Below, piece after piece: positions 55,100 to 63,563 of a stretch of 64,000 nt of DNA. Origin of the DNA: Acinetobacter sp. Marseille-Q1618 (GTDB lineage: Bacteria; Pseudomonadota; Gammaproteobacteria; Pseudomonadales; Moraxellaceae); the NCBI RefSeq assembly GCF_902809855.1, contig NZ_CADDWJ010000002.1, forward strand, positions 248,001-312,000. The letters run 5' to 3'. Position numbers and translations under genes: made by a program. Each line of letters starts with the position of its first letter. Positions within the stretch are counted from its first letter, which is position 1. The notes beneath the pieces are model-generated. The model was not told the DNA's origin. It saw nothing but the letters and a program-made list of their open reading frames with translations, and did no database searches.

Positions 55100-55777
55100 A
55101 TGACACCCCATCCGTTTCAGCATATCCGATCTGGAATTTTGTCACGCCCTTATTTCTTTATCATGTTTTTATGTACTGCAGTTTTATATGGTGTAATGGG
55201 TTTTAGTACGGATTGGCAATGGTCTACCCGACTTTTATTGAGTTGGGATATTTCTATTTTTATTTATTTGGTATTGACCATGAAAATGCTATGGACAGCA
55301 AGCCCCAAACATATTTTAAAACGGGCACAACAACAAGATGCCAGTAAATGGATTATTTTACTGCTGGTTATAAGCTGTTTAATCATGTGTTTTATTGCGA
55401 TTTTTGTTGAATTAACACATTTACAAGATATTCAAGCATTTAAAACTGGTCATCTTGTGCTAGCTATTTCAACCATTGCATGTGCTTGGCTATTTTTACA
55501 TACCGTTTTTACCATTCATTATGCGCATGACTTTTATTTGGCAAAACAAAAAAATTTAGATGGTGGTTTAGAATTTCCCAAAACACCTGAACCGACTTAT
55601 CCTGATTTCTTATACTTTAGTTATATCATTGGGACTTCAGCGCAGACAGCAGATGTTTCGATTACCTCACGTTCAATGCGGATTTTAAATACTTTACATT
55701 TGATTTTAGCGTATGCATTTAATACTTCAATTTTAGCGATTTGTATCAATGTCGCTGCAAGTATTATTATGAGTTAA
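55100..55777 (+). CDS. DUF1345 family membrane protein
   Basis: 225 residues with about five membrane helices (YFFIMFLCTAVLYGVMGFS, ISIFIYLVLTMKMLW, WIILLLVISCLIMCFIAIFV, LAISTIACAWLFLHTVFTIHY, TLHLILAYAFNTSILAICINVA). The segments FLHTVFTIHYAHDFYL, DFLYFSYIIGTSAQTADVSI and SRSMRILNTLHLILAYAFNT are the DUF1345 core. No function is established. It lies between hcaR and mhpC and is oriented with hcaR, but about 295 bases apart, so membership in the pathway is unproven. Confidence 0.85.
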   Translation: MTPHPFQHIRSGILSRPYFFIMFLCTAVLYGVMGFSTDWQWSTRLLLSWDISIFIYLVLTMKMLWTASPKHILKRAQQQDASKWIILLLVISCLIMCFIAIFVELTHLQDIQAFKTGHLVLAISTIACAWLFLHTVFTIHYAHDFYLAKQKNLDGGLEFPKTPEPTYPDFLYFSYIIGTSAQTADVSITSRSMRILNTLHLILAYAFNTSILAICINVAASIIMS

Positions 55778-55813
55778 ATACGTTCAAGACATCACAGCAG
55801 CTAAAAACAATAT

Positions 55814-55837
55814 AAAAAAGGACAGCTTTCGCTATCC
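55814..55837 (-). terminator. Terminator after mhpC
   Basis: Minus strand GGATAGC-GAAA-GCTGTCC (one T-G pair) followed by six T. It lies about 22 bases after the mhpC stop codon. Confidence 0.85.
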
Positions 55838-55859
55838 TCCTTTTACAACAAACTCAAAA

Positions 55860-56720
55860 TTATTTCACACCACGTGCAGCCAAATAATTTTTAATGACCG
55901 TATTAAATTCTTCAGCTTTTTCAACTTGTGACCAGTGACCACATTGACTAAAAATGTGTGCGTCTGCATTTGGAACTGTATTTAAAATATCCCAAGTACG
56001 AGATACAGGAATCACTACATCTTGTACGCCATGAATCAACAAAACTGGCACAGTAATGTCTTGCATTTTTTCAAAATCAAGTGGGAATTCAAAACGATCA
56101 CGGTCACGTGCGCCAACCACATCCATTAAACGGTCAGAAGCATAGTCATTTTTCGCAGCTTCATAACGTACTTTTACCAATTCATCTGTGATTAAATCTT
56201 TGTTAACCACAAACATAGATAATGTTTTCTTGATGCCTTCTTCGGTTAAAACAGGATTAGCATGCGCTTTCAATGCAGCCGTTTGCTTTGCACCACCTGT
56301 TCCCATCGACACAATGCCCAAAACACGTTCAGGATAATCCAGTGCCAATTGGAAAGATAACCAACCACCCAAAGAGTTACCCACTAACCAAGTTTTTTCA
56401 ATGCCCAACGCATCCAAAGTACGAATCGCATGATCCACCCAAGCACGAATACCATAAGCAGTATTCGGTGCAACCACCGTTTGACCATAACCAATCGTAT
56501 CGATGGCGATGCAACGTGCTTGCTCTCCAATTTGTGGTAAGTTTAACCACCAGTTTGCAGCCGCAGATACACCTGTACCTGAACCATGCAAGAAGAGTAC
56601 TGGTGTTCCTTCACCCACTTCATGATAATGTGTTAATTCACCTTCAGCAGTTTCAATCCATTTATCTTCCAGACCAAAGAAAGAATCCGTTGTATAATCA
56701 GGAATTTGCACAGTGCTCAT
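55860..56720 (-). CDS. mhpC: 2-hydroxy-6-ketonona-2,4-dienedioate hydrolase
   Basis: 286 residues, alpha/beta-hydrolase. The catalytic serine is in WLVGNSLGGWLSFQLAL, the aspartate in LLIHGVQDVVIPVSRTW and the histidine in FSQCGHWSQVEKAE. HGSGTGVSAAANWWLNLPQI is the MhpC-type oxyanion region. It cleaves the ring-opened product of MhpB to succinate (or fumarate) and 2-hydroxypenta-2,4-dienoate. It is transcribed separately from mhpB, behind an OprD-type porin gene on the same strand. Confidence 0.92.
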   Translation of the reverse strand: MSTVQIPDYTTDSFFGLEDKWIETAEGELTHYHEVGEGTPVLFLHGSGTGVSAAANWWLNLPQIGEQARCIAIDTIGYGQTVVAPNTAYGIRAWVDHAIRTLDALGIEKTWLVGNSLGGWLSFQLALDYPERVLGIVSMGTGGAKQTAALKAHANPVLTEEGIKKTLSMFVVNKDLITDELVKVRYEAAKNDYASDRLMDVVGARDRDRFEFPLDFEKMQDITVPVLLIHGVQDVVIPVSRTWDILNTVPNADAHIFSQCGHWSQVEKAEEFNTVIKNYLAARGVK

Positions 56721-56741
56721 AATGACTCCTTAGATCAGCGT

Positions 56742-56776
56742 GATATGTGTTTTAAATCACTTTCGCAACACATATC
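56742..56776. promoter_or_regulatory. 10-bp inverted repeat upstream of mhpC
   Basis: GATATGTGTT (56742-56751) and AACACATATC (56767-56776), perfect arms with a 15-base spacer, centred about 39 bases before the mhpC start codon. A regulator operator or a leader RNA hairpin are both possible. Confidence 0.45.
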
Positions 56777-56930
56777 TGCATTTAAATTTGCTTGTTTAGT
56801 GCAACCATATTACCTGTTCATCAAGCACTTACTGATACTTATTTACGATGATAAGAAACAAAAAAACTATAATTTAAGATCATGATTTTTAACAAAATTT
56901 TTAAATAAAACTAAATGCGTAACACTAAAA

Positions 56931-56954
56931 AAAGCGATGCTAATTCATCACTTT
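56931..56954 (-). terminator. Terminator after the OprD-family gene
   Basis: Minus strand AAAGTGATG / CATCGCTTT (one T-G pair) with loop AATTAG, then seven T. It lies about 16 bases after the stop. Confidence 0.85.
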
Positions 56955-56969
56955 TGTCTGTGACTCAAA

Positions 56970-58262
56970 TTAAAATTTAAACGTATATGTGGTTGCGACA
57001 CGATGTTCTTCTAAATCAACAAAACCAGGTACATTGTCGTAGTTCACATCAATATACATCCATTGAAAACCTAAGCCTTTCAACTTACCTTCAGGCACGA
57101 CATAATTCAAAATAAAGTTATTTTCATCTTCCTTACCGCGTGTACCGTTTTTATTATCAATATTATGACCATCATAATGACGCAGGGTTGCAGTCAAGCC
57201 ATTGATACCCACATCTTTAAAATCATAGCTATAACCCAAGCTCCATGATTTTTCATCTTTACGAATAAAGCTTGCTACTGACCAATTCACTAAATACGGT
57301 TGTGGTACCCAACCCGATAACGTCGGCATAAATGGTGTATGGCTACCATGTTCACCAAACATTTGCTGCCAACCAGCATCAAAGGTATGATTACCATGTG
57401 TCCAAGCTGCCTTTAAAGACAAGGCTTGGCTGTCAATCTCACCATATAAAGCATCGCCAGATTCAGTATTATCAAAATAACGTGCATGTGTCGCTATTTT
57501 ATTGTGGGCATCCAGTTTTTTGTTATAGGCAAAACCGACATAGTTTTGACGATAAATATTGGTGACATCTCCATAGTAATAACTTGCCTGTAGTGCAGGT
57601 GTGATTTGATAATCAATCCCTGCCACATACATGCCATCGCTATCACCCGATTTCACTTGATTTTTTTCTGTATTTAACTCATTTGGCCAGAGTTTAAAAT
57701 CTTGCACTTGATTTTCATAACGGGCATTGATTCCATCTAAATAACCCAAGCTAATTTTGGCATTTTTAAGGTCTTTAGACTCTAACCATACCCCTTGAAA
57801 TGTCGTCAACAATTGACGAGATGGGTCAAAATGCACCACAGGGGTTGCAGGTAAAATTTCACCAACACGCAATTCTGTTTGGCTGATTTTGGCTTTTAAC
57901 GTTGCGCCGATTTTTGCATTATCGCGGGCTTGTTCTTTATTTACATAATCATACGGCATGATGTAGTCATTATCACCACGATCTCCGCTTAAACGTAGCG
58001 CATATTGAGCCAAGACATCGACACCCAGTTGCACAGGACCAATCTGTGCATAACCTGATTTTGCATCTAAGGTTATCCCTTGTGACCAACTGCCAAAGTC
58101 TTGTGTTTTGCTTGGATCAGGTTGGTCAATTTGTCGATCTAAATAAAAATTTCTCAGTTTGAGTTGTACTTGACGATCGTCGATAAAATCTGCTTTGGTT
58201 GCAGTTGTCCCTAATATCGCTGTTGCAGCGCACATTGCTATCCATAAGTTGTGACGACGCAT
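56970..58262 (-). CDS. OprD-family outer membrane porin
   Basis: 430 residues. A signal peptide (WIAMCAATAILGTTATKA) and the N-terminal FIDDRQVQLKLRNFYLDRQI are typical of the OprD porin family, as is the repeated beta-strand pattern and the C-terminal phenylalanine (ATTYTFKF). OprD-type porins take up amino acids or aromatic acids; location inside the phenylpropionate cluster suggests uptake of its substrate. It lies between mhpE and mhpC and is on the same strand as both, with its own terminator. Confidence 0.9.
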   Translation of the reverse strand: MRRHNLWIAMCAATAILGTTATKADFIDDRQVQLKLRNFYLDRQIDQPDPSKTQDFGSWSQGITLDAKSGYAQIGPVQLGVDVLAQYALRLSGDRGDNDYIMPYDYVNKEQARDNAKIGATLKAKISQTELRVGEILPATPVVHFDPSRQLLTTFQGVWLESKDLKNAKISLGYLDGINARYENQVQDFKLWPNELNTEKNQVKSGDSDGMYVAGIDYQITPALQASYYYGDVTNIYRQNYVGFAYNKKLDAHNKIATHARYFDNTESGDALYGEIDSQALSLKAAWTHGNHTFDAGWQQMFGEHGSHTPFMPTLSGWVPQPYLVNWSVASFIRKDEKSWSLGYSYDFKDVGINGLTATLRHYDGHNIDNKNGTRGKEDENNFILNYVVPEGKLKGLGFQWMYIDVNYDNVPGFVDLEEHRVATTYTFKF

Positions 58263-58700
58263 GGCTAAATTTCCTAATGATCAAATTGAGCAATACCGCC
58301 ATCATGCTGAACGATATAAAAATTTAATATCAGACCAGAGTCTGAGAATTTCTACTATTTTTTGAGCTTGTTGAACGTCGTGAATGTTCTATTATTTTTT
58401 TAATATCTTTTAACAATAAGACTTTTAACACCATTATTTCAATTTGTGATTTTAAGTTTATTTAAATGTATTTATTAACTTTAAATTATATTCAATATTC
58501 TTATATTATGAAATCTGTTAGTGTTTTTTTATTTAAGTTATTCTTACATTAATAAAGTTTAAATCTCAGATTTATAAGAAAAAGCTTTGACGTAAAAGAA
58601 ATTAACTATATCTCATTCAATTCATTATCCATCTAATTTTAAATAAGGATTCATCAATTGCTAAATCTATTTGTACCATTTACTACATAAAAAATAGAAC
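58263..58700. other. AT-rich noncoding region upstream of the OprD-type gene
   Basis: About 440 bases. Near the porin start are two small palindromes: TCAGACCAGAGTCTGA (58330-58345, 6-bp arms) and GAACGT-CGTGA-ATGTTC (about 58373). They may be operator sites of the porin gene. The remainder is AT-rich, without coding signals. Confidence 0.45.
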
Positions 58701-58707
58701 CAAATAA

Positions 58708-58729
58708 AAAGCGCCCTCTTGGACGCTTT
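58708..58729 (-). terminator. Terminator after mhpE
   Basis: Minus strand AAAGCGTCC-AAGA-GGGCGCTTT (one T-G pair) followed by TTATTT; 35 bases after mhpE. Confidence 0.85.
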
Positions 58730-58763
58730 CATTTACTTCAATTTTAAATACGATGCTTTCAAA

Positions 58764-59783
58764 TTAAGCATTCGCTTCTTTGGCTTTCGACATGGTCAAT
58801 GCCAAATCTTCGATCATATCTTCCTGACCGCCCACCGTACCACGACGACCTAGCTCAAGTAGAATTTCACGAGCAGATACACCATATTTTGCTTCCGCAC
58901 GTTTAGCGAATAACAAGAATGATGAATAAACGCCTGCATAACCCAAAGTCGCTGCATCACGATCTGCACGGATCGGTTGTTGCATCATGGGTACGATGAG
59001 TTCTTCAGCAATATCTTGTACTTTGAATAAATCCACACCTGTTTCGATTTGCATACGATTTGCCACCGCAACAAACAATTCAAGTGGCGTATTGCCTGCC
59101 CCTGCACCTAACCCAGCCGAAGCCAAGTCAACTCGTTTTGCACCTGCATCAACTGCAGCCACAGAGTTTGCCACGCCCATAGCTAAGTTATGGTGACCAT
59201 GAAAACCGATTTCGATCTCTGCGCCTAAGTTAGCATGTAAAATTCCTACACGATCAGTCACATCTTGTGGAAGCATATAACCTGCTGAATCGGTGACATA
59301 AATACAGTTTGCACCATACGACACCATTTTTTGTGCTTCCTCGAGTAATTTTTCAGGAGAAGCCATATGTGCCATCATCAAGAAGCCCACAGTGTCCATA
59401 CCGAGTTTACGTGCAGCAGTAATGTGCTGTTCAGACACATCTGCTTCTGTTGAGTGCGTTGCTACACGAATGGTTGCCACACCCACATCATGGGCCATTT
59501 TCAAATGATCAACTGTACCGATACCCGGTAAAAGTAAAGCTGAAACTTTGGCTTGTTTTAAGTTTGGAATAACGGCTTTTAAATATTCTTCATCCGTTGC
59601 AGCAGCAAAACCGTAGTTAACTGAGTTACCGCCTAAGCCATCACCATGTGTCACTTCGATTAAAGGCACACCTGCATCATCCAACGCAGTTGCAATCGTA
59701 ACCATTTGGTCAGGTGTGGTTTGATGGCGCATTGGGTGCATACCATCACGTAAAGTCATATCATTAATAATAATCTTAGACAT
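58764..59783 (-). CDS. mhpE: 4-hydroxy-2-oxovalerate aldolase
   Basis: 339 residues. The metal/catalytic start is [17 protein letters not shown] and the active-site segment is [20 protein letters not shown]. These mark the DmpG/MhpE aldolase, which splits 4-hydroxy-2-oxovalerate into pyruvate and acetaldehyde and channels the aldehyde to the partner dehydrogenase. It begins 11 bases after mhpF, as expected for a two-subunit complex. Confidence 0.96.
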   Translation of the reverse strand: MSKIIINDMTLRDGMHPMRHQTTPDQMVTIATALDDAGVPLIEVTHGDGLGGNSVNYGFAAATDEEYLKAVIPNLKQAKVSALLLPGIGTVDHLKMAHDVGVATIRVATHSTEADVSEQHITAARKLGMDTVGFLMMAHMASPEKLLEEAQKMVSYGANCIYVTDSAGYMLPQDVTDRVGILHANLGAEIEIGFHGHHNLAMGVANSVAAVDAGAKRVDLASAGLGAGAGNTPLELFVAVANRMQIETGVDLFKVQDIAEELIVPMMQQPIRADRDAATLGYAGVYSSFLLFAKRAEAKYGVSAREILLELGRRGTVGGQEDMIEDLALTMSKAKEANA

Positions 59784-59794
59784 GAAAATGCTCC

Positions 59795-60694
59795 TTATGC
59801 GTCTACTTGGTTAGCGATCAAACGTTCTGCAAACATCTCAGCAGTACGTGCTGCGGCTGCGGTCATGATGTCAAGGTTGCCTGCATATTTTGGTAAATAA
59901 TCACCCAAGCCTTCAACTTCTAAGAACATTGAAACACGATTACCATCAAAGACAGGGCCATTCACTAGTTTATAACCCGGTACATATTTTTGTACCTCTT
60001 TGATCATGGCATAGACAGATTCAGTGATCGCTGCTTGATCAGGCTCACCTTCCACTAAGCAATGTACCGTATCACGCATCATCAGTGGTGGTTCAGCAGG
60101 GTTAATGATGATAATCGCTTTACCCGCTTTTGCACCGCCAACTTTTTCAATTGCGCCCGCAGTAGTACGTGTAAATTCATCAATATTTTTACGTGTTCCT
60201 GGCCCCACAGACTTAGTCGATACAGTGGCAATGATCTCGCCATATTCAACAGCTTGAACACGTGAAATCGCAGCCACCATCGGAATGGTCGCTTGACCAC
60301 CACAAGTCACCATGTTCACGTTTGGCAAATCACCTGCTTCCAGCAATGCTGCAAGATTCACAGGGGGTACACAGAAAGGACCGATTGCCGCAGGCGTTAA
60401 ATCAATCATTTGTACGCCAAGCTCATTCAGTTTACGGCTATTTTCAGCATGTACGTAAGCCGACGTTGCATCGAAAGCAATTTTGATGTCATCTTCTAAA
60501 ACGTGTGGCAATAAACCATCAACGCCATCGCTTGTGATTTTTAAGCCCATTTTTGCCGCACGTGCCAAACCTTCAGATGTCGGGTCGATTCCCACCATCC
60601 ACACAGGTTCTAAAAATTCGCTACGTTGTAATTTATAAAGTAAATCCGTACCAATATTTCCCGGACCAATCAATGCACATTTAATCTTTTTCAT
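59795..60694 (-). CDS. mhpF: Acetaldehyde dehydrogenase (acylating)
   Basis: 299 residues from [20 protein letters not shown], preceded by AGAGATA; an in-frame start 36 bases upstream is less likely. The NAD loop is [15 protein letters not shown] and the catalytic cysteine is in [15 protein letters not shown]. It forms acetyl-CoA from acetaldehyde with CoA and NAD. It lies between mhpD and mhpE and partners MhpE. Confidence 0.96.
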   Translation of the reverse strand: MKKIKCALIGPGNIGTDLLYKLQRSEFLEPVWMVGIDPTSEGLARAAKMGLKITSDGVDGLLPHVLEDDIKIAFDATSAYVHAENSRKLNELGVQMIDLTPAAIGPFCVPPVNLAALLEAGDLPNVNMVTCGGQATIPMVAAISRVQAVEYGEIIATVSTKSVGPGTRKNIDEFTRTTAGAIEKVGGAKAGKAIIIINPAEPPLMMRDTVHCLVEGEPDQAAITESVYAMIKEVQKYVPGYKLVNGPVFDGNRVSMFLEVEGLGDYLPKYAGNLDIMTAAAARTAEMFAERLIANQVDA

Positions 60695-60732
60695 GAACAA
60701 TATCTCTTCACTATACGTTGTAAAATTCAAGT

Positions 60733-61530
60733 TTATTCCGCTGCAAAAGCTGCAGTCACTGAACCAAAACCTTCGATTTCTACAACAAATTCATCGCCTG
60801 CATGTGCCACAACCATTGGACCAAGCGCACCTGTTAAAATGATGTCGCCTGCCAAAAGTGGACGACCACGACGTACCATTTCATCGGCAAGCCACACTGC
60901 TGCATTGAGTGGATTTGCAAGACAGGCTTTACCCACACCTTGAGAAACTACTTCACCTGCACGGGTCATAGTCATTTTGCAATTCACGAGGTCAAGGTTT
61001 TCAAGTTTCACAGGCTTAGAACCCAACACATAGGCAGCAGAAGAAGCATTATCTGCCACCGTATCAATCAGTGAGATTTTCCAGTTTTCAATACGGCTAT
61101 CTACAACCTCAACCGCAGGCAAAGCATATTCAGTTGCACTGATAATGTCTGCATAGGTATGTTTTTTTTGAGTTAAATCTTTATTGATAATTAACGCAAT
61201 TTCAGCTTCTACTTTGGGTTGAATCAGTAAACCCGCAGGAATCGCCTCACCATCACCAAATGCCATATCCGCAAACAACATGCCAAAATCGGGTTGATCC
61301 ACGCCTAACTGAGCCTGTACAACTTTAGAAGTTAAACCGATTTTACGACCAACCAAACGACGACCTTCAGTCAATGCACGTTCAGTATTGACTTCCTGTA
61401 CTGCATAAGCGATATCTACATCGGCACTCTCACCACCAAGTTGTGGGCGAATCGGTGCGATCGCAGTTTTTGATAATTCAGCATCACGTAATGCTTGCGC
61501 AACTGACTCAACAACAGCAGAATTCGACAT
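60733..61530 (-). CDS. mhpD: 2-hydroxypentadienoate hydratase (2-oxopent-4-enoate hydratase)
   Basis: 265 residues from [16 protein letters not shown], with AAGGAAA upstream; an ATG seven codons earlier is rejected. [20 protein letters not shown] and [13 protein letters not shown] are the metal-binding blocks of the MhpD/hydratase family, and the end [20 protein letters not shown] fits. It adds water to 2-hydroxypenta-2,4-dienoate, giving 4-hydroxy-2-oxovalerate for MhpE. First gene of the mhpDFE transcript. Confidence 0.95.
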   Translation of the reverse strand: MSNSAVVESVAQALRDAELSKTAIAPIRPQLGGESADVDIAYAVQEVNTERALTEGRRLVGRKIGLTSKVVQAQLGVDQPDFGMLFADMAFGDGEAIPAGLLIQPKVEAEIALIINKDLTQKKHTYADIISATEYALPAVEVVDSRIENWKISLIDTVADNASSAAYVLGSKPVKLENLDLVNCKMTMTRAGEVVSQGVGKACLANPLNAAVWLADEMVRRGRPLLAGDIILTGALGPMVVAHAGDEFVVEIEGFGSVTAAFAAE

Positions 61531-61570
61531 CAATATTTCCTTAAACTGCAAAAATAGACGTATAGCGTTT

Positions 61571-61659
61571 TAGATGGTGTATTGTTTTGAGTAAGATTCA
61601 TCTCGTAGTGCTTGGATTCATCTTGACCTGAACAGTGTTGAAATTTGCTCTACCATCTA
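61571..61659. promoter_or_regulatory. Repeat pattern upstream of mhpD (candidate regulator sites)
   Basis: Two direct repeats GATTCATCT (61595-61603 and 61615-61623) are spaced exactly 20 bases apart, two DNA turns. An 8-bp inverted pair TAGATGGT / ACCATCTA (61571-61578, 61652-61659), extended by CGTTTTA-like sequence, surrounds them. They lie 65-130 bases before the mhpD start, where an activator would bind. Confidence 0.45.
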
Positions 61660-62081
61660 TTTAAAACGTGTACTTTTATAGACCTACAAATTAACAGTCT
61701 AAGAATCAGGGAAAATGGCGTAATGATGCCAATACTTATTTTATTTATAACTATAGCTATAACCTATAAATCTTCGTTATATATTTAAGCGAGCAAAACA
61801 TGCCTTAAAAATCAACAACAAAAGCAACCTTTTTAGTCAGAATTGCTTTTTATCAAGAATATTACCTATTTTCAATCTACGACTAAAAGCTAATGGAGGG
61901 TATCAAAATTAATCACAAAACCGTTTACTTAAAATACTGGATATAGACATTTCAGCAATAATAGAATCAGCGCATTGAGTACACAAAATGCTCTTTAATT
62001 TCAAAAAAATAGCGACTACATTTCATTTTTTAATCATTCAAATCTAATATCCAAATCTCTAAAATTCGATAAATTTAAAGC
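61660..62081. other. AT-rich noncoding region between mhpD and the GST gene
   Basis: About 420 bases without coding potential in any frame. It probably contributes the far upstream part of the mhpDFE promoter. No RNA gene or repeat was recognised. Confidence 0.5.
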
Positions 62082-62105
62082 TGTGCTATTTTTTAATAAC
62101 ACAGT
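62082..62105 (-). terminator. Probable terminator after the GST gene
   Basis: Minus strand CTGTGTTAT / ATAGCACAG (one T-G pair), loop TAAAAA, then CTTTAAATT. T-run is weak. Confidence 0.6.
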
Positions 62106-62126
62106 TTTTCTATTTTTAATCAATGA

Positions 62127-62729
62127 TTAACCAAATAACGTAGAATTTTTCTGAAAACTTTCACGTTGCTGGATGGCTTCCACATAACGCTCAATCGCAG
62201 GATGAGATTTGAGATATCCCATCTTCAATTGCCACATGAGCATTGCACCTAAACTAATATCAGCAGCCGTAAATTGTTCACCACACAAATATGGGCTTGC
62301 CTGCGACAGACCTTTCACAAGTGCTTGATAGGTATCCGCATAATCACCATACCCCATAAACATTTTTTGTTCGGCTGTGACATTTACCTGTAAATGCTGA
62401 TTATCCGATGCTGCTGCAAAAGGTCCTGCAGCAAAAAACAACCAACGATAGTACAAACCGCGTTTAGGATCATCGAGCGCAGGTGCTAATCCTTTATCAA
62501 AAAACTTATCCGCTAAATAGGCACAAATTGCATCCAACTCATACACCACTACATCGCCATCCACCAATACTGGTACTTTGCCAAAGGGATTAATATTAAG
62601 AAATTCAGGCGATTTCATTTCTGTACCATAAGCGATTTCCTTACGTTCAACCGCTATGCCTAGATCAAGAATGAGCCAATCCACCACTACACCACGAGAC
62701 TGTGTATTTGTATATAAGGTTAAAGCCAT
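62127..62729 (-). CDS. Glutathione S-transferase family protein
   Basis: 200 residues. The N-terminal thioredoxin-like domain begins MALTLYTNTQSRGVVVDWLI; NPFGKVPVLVDGDVVVYELD carries the conserved cis-proline and E/S glutathione site; the C-terminal helical domain has EQFTAADISLGAMLMW. It conjugates or uses glutathione for an unknown substrate. It is near the aromatic catabolic genes, but about 600 bases separate it from mhpD and it has its own terminator, so a link is uncertain. Confidence 0.88.
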   Translation of the reverse strand: MALTLYTNTQSRGVVVDWLILDLGIAVERKEIAYGTEMKSPEFLNINPFGKVPVLVDGDVVVYELDAICAYLADKFFDKGLAPALDDPKRGLYYRWLFFAAGPFAAASDNQHLQVNVTAEQKMFMGYGDYADTYQALVKGLSQASPYLCGEQFTAADISLGAMLMWQLKMGYLKSHPAIERYVEAIQQRESFQKNSTLFG

Positions 62730-62806
62730 TGTTCTACCCTCTGTTTATTGTGTTTTGAGAATAAAATGTGGCTGTGTCAGTTTTTGTCAGGAATCTATGA
62801 CTTAAT

Positions 62807-63493
62807 TTATTTTGAATTGAAAACTTCTTGCTGACACCATTGTTGAAATAAATGTCGCTTAAATTGAGGATAATGTTGCTCTGTCAGTTGTAGTTTTTGA
62901 ATACGATCCAAGCGAAAATTACGAAAATCTTCACGTAACTCACACCATGCTGCGAGCAGCATTTTGTCATTAAAATATCCCAAAGCAAATGGCCACAATT
63001 GTCGCTGTGACACGTGTTGCTGTTCATCTATATAATGGATTTGAATCTTTACTTGTAGACGAATCGCAAGGCGTACTTGCTCCACAATATTTTGATCAAC
63101 CTCCAGCCAATAATGAATAGACTTCAAATAAGTATCATTTAAAAATTCTTGTTTTTGTGCAGGTAACACGGCTTTTAATTTGCTTAATACAGCATGTGAT
63201 GCCTGTTTTAATGCTTGGTCTGGAATCGACTTTACCCATTGCAATGCCAAATACACGGCTTCTACTTCGGTTTCATTCAAGCTCATCGGAGGTAATAAAA
63301 AGTTTTCTTTGAGCTGAAAACCTAAACCTGTACTGCCTTCAATATTGACACCTTGTTCACGTAAACTTTCAATATCTCGATAAACACTACGCACACTAAT
63401 TTCCAATTGTTCAGAAAGTTGTTGCGCCGTAATTGGATAACGCTGTTCACGTAATATCTGTAATAAATTGAGTAATCGAATGGAACGGCTCAT
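62807..63493 (-). CDS. WYL-domain HTH regulator (YafY/DeoR-like)
   Basis: 228 residues. N-terminal HTH: LLNLLQILREQRYPITAQQL and SEQLEISVRSVYRDIESLRE; C-terminal WYL-domain part: RQLWPFALGYFNDKMLLAAW and CELREDFRNFRLDRIQKL. It resembles the YafY group, which senses ligands such as nucleic-acid-related molecules. It lies upstream of the GST gene on the same strand (77 bases), so it may regulate that gene. Confidence 0.9.
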   Translation of the reverse strand: MSRSIRLLNLLQILREQRYPITAQQLSEQLEISVRSVYRDIESLREQGVNIEGSTGLGFQLKENFLLPPMSLNETEVEAVYLALQWVKSIPDQALKQASHAVLSKLKAVLPAQKQEFLNDTYLKSIHYWLEVDQNIVEQVRLAIRLQVKIQIHYIDEQQHVSQRQLWPFALGYFNDKMLLAAWCELREDFRNFRLDRIQKLQLTEQHYPQFKRHLFQQWCQQEVFNSK

Positions 63494-63563
63494 AAAAAAT
63501 TCTTGTTATTCAGTATGGGAATTGCATACATCCTTATACGCATGCTTGATTCAAAATAAAAAA

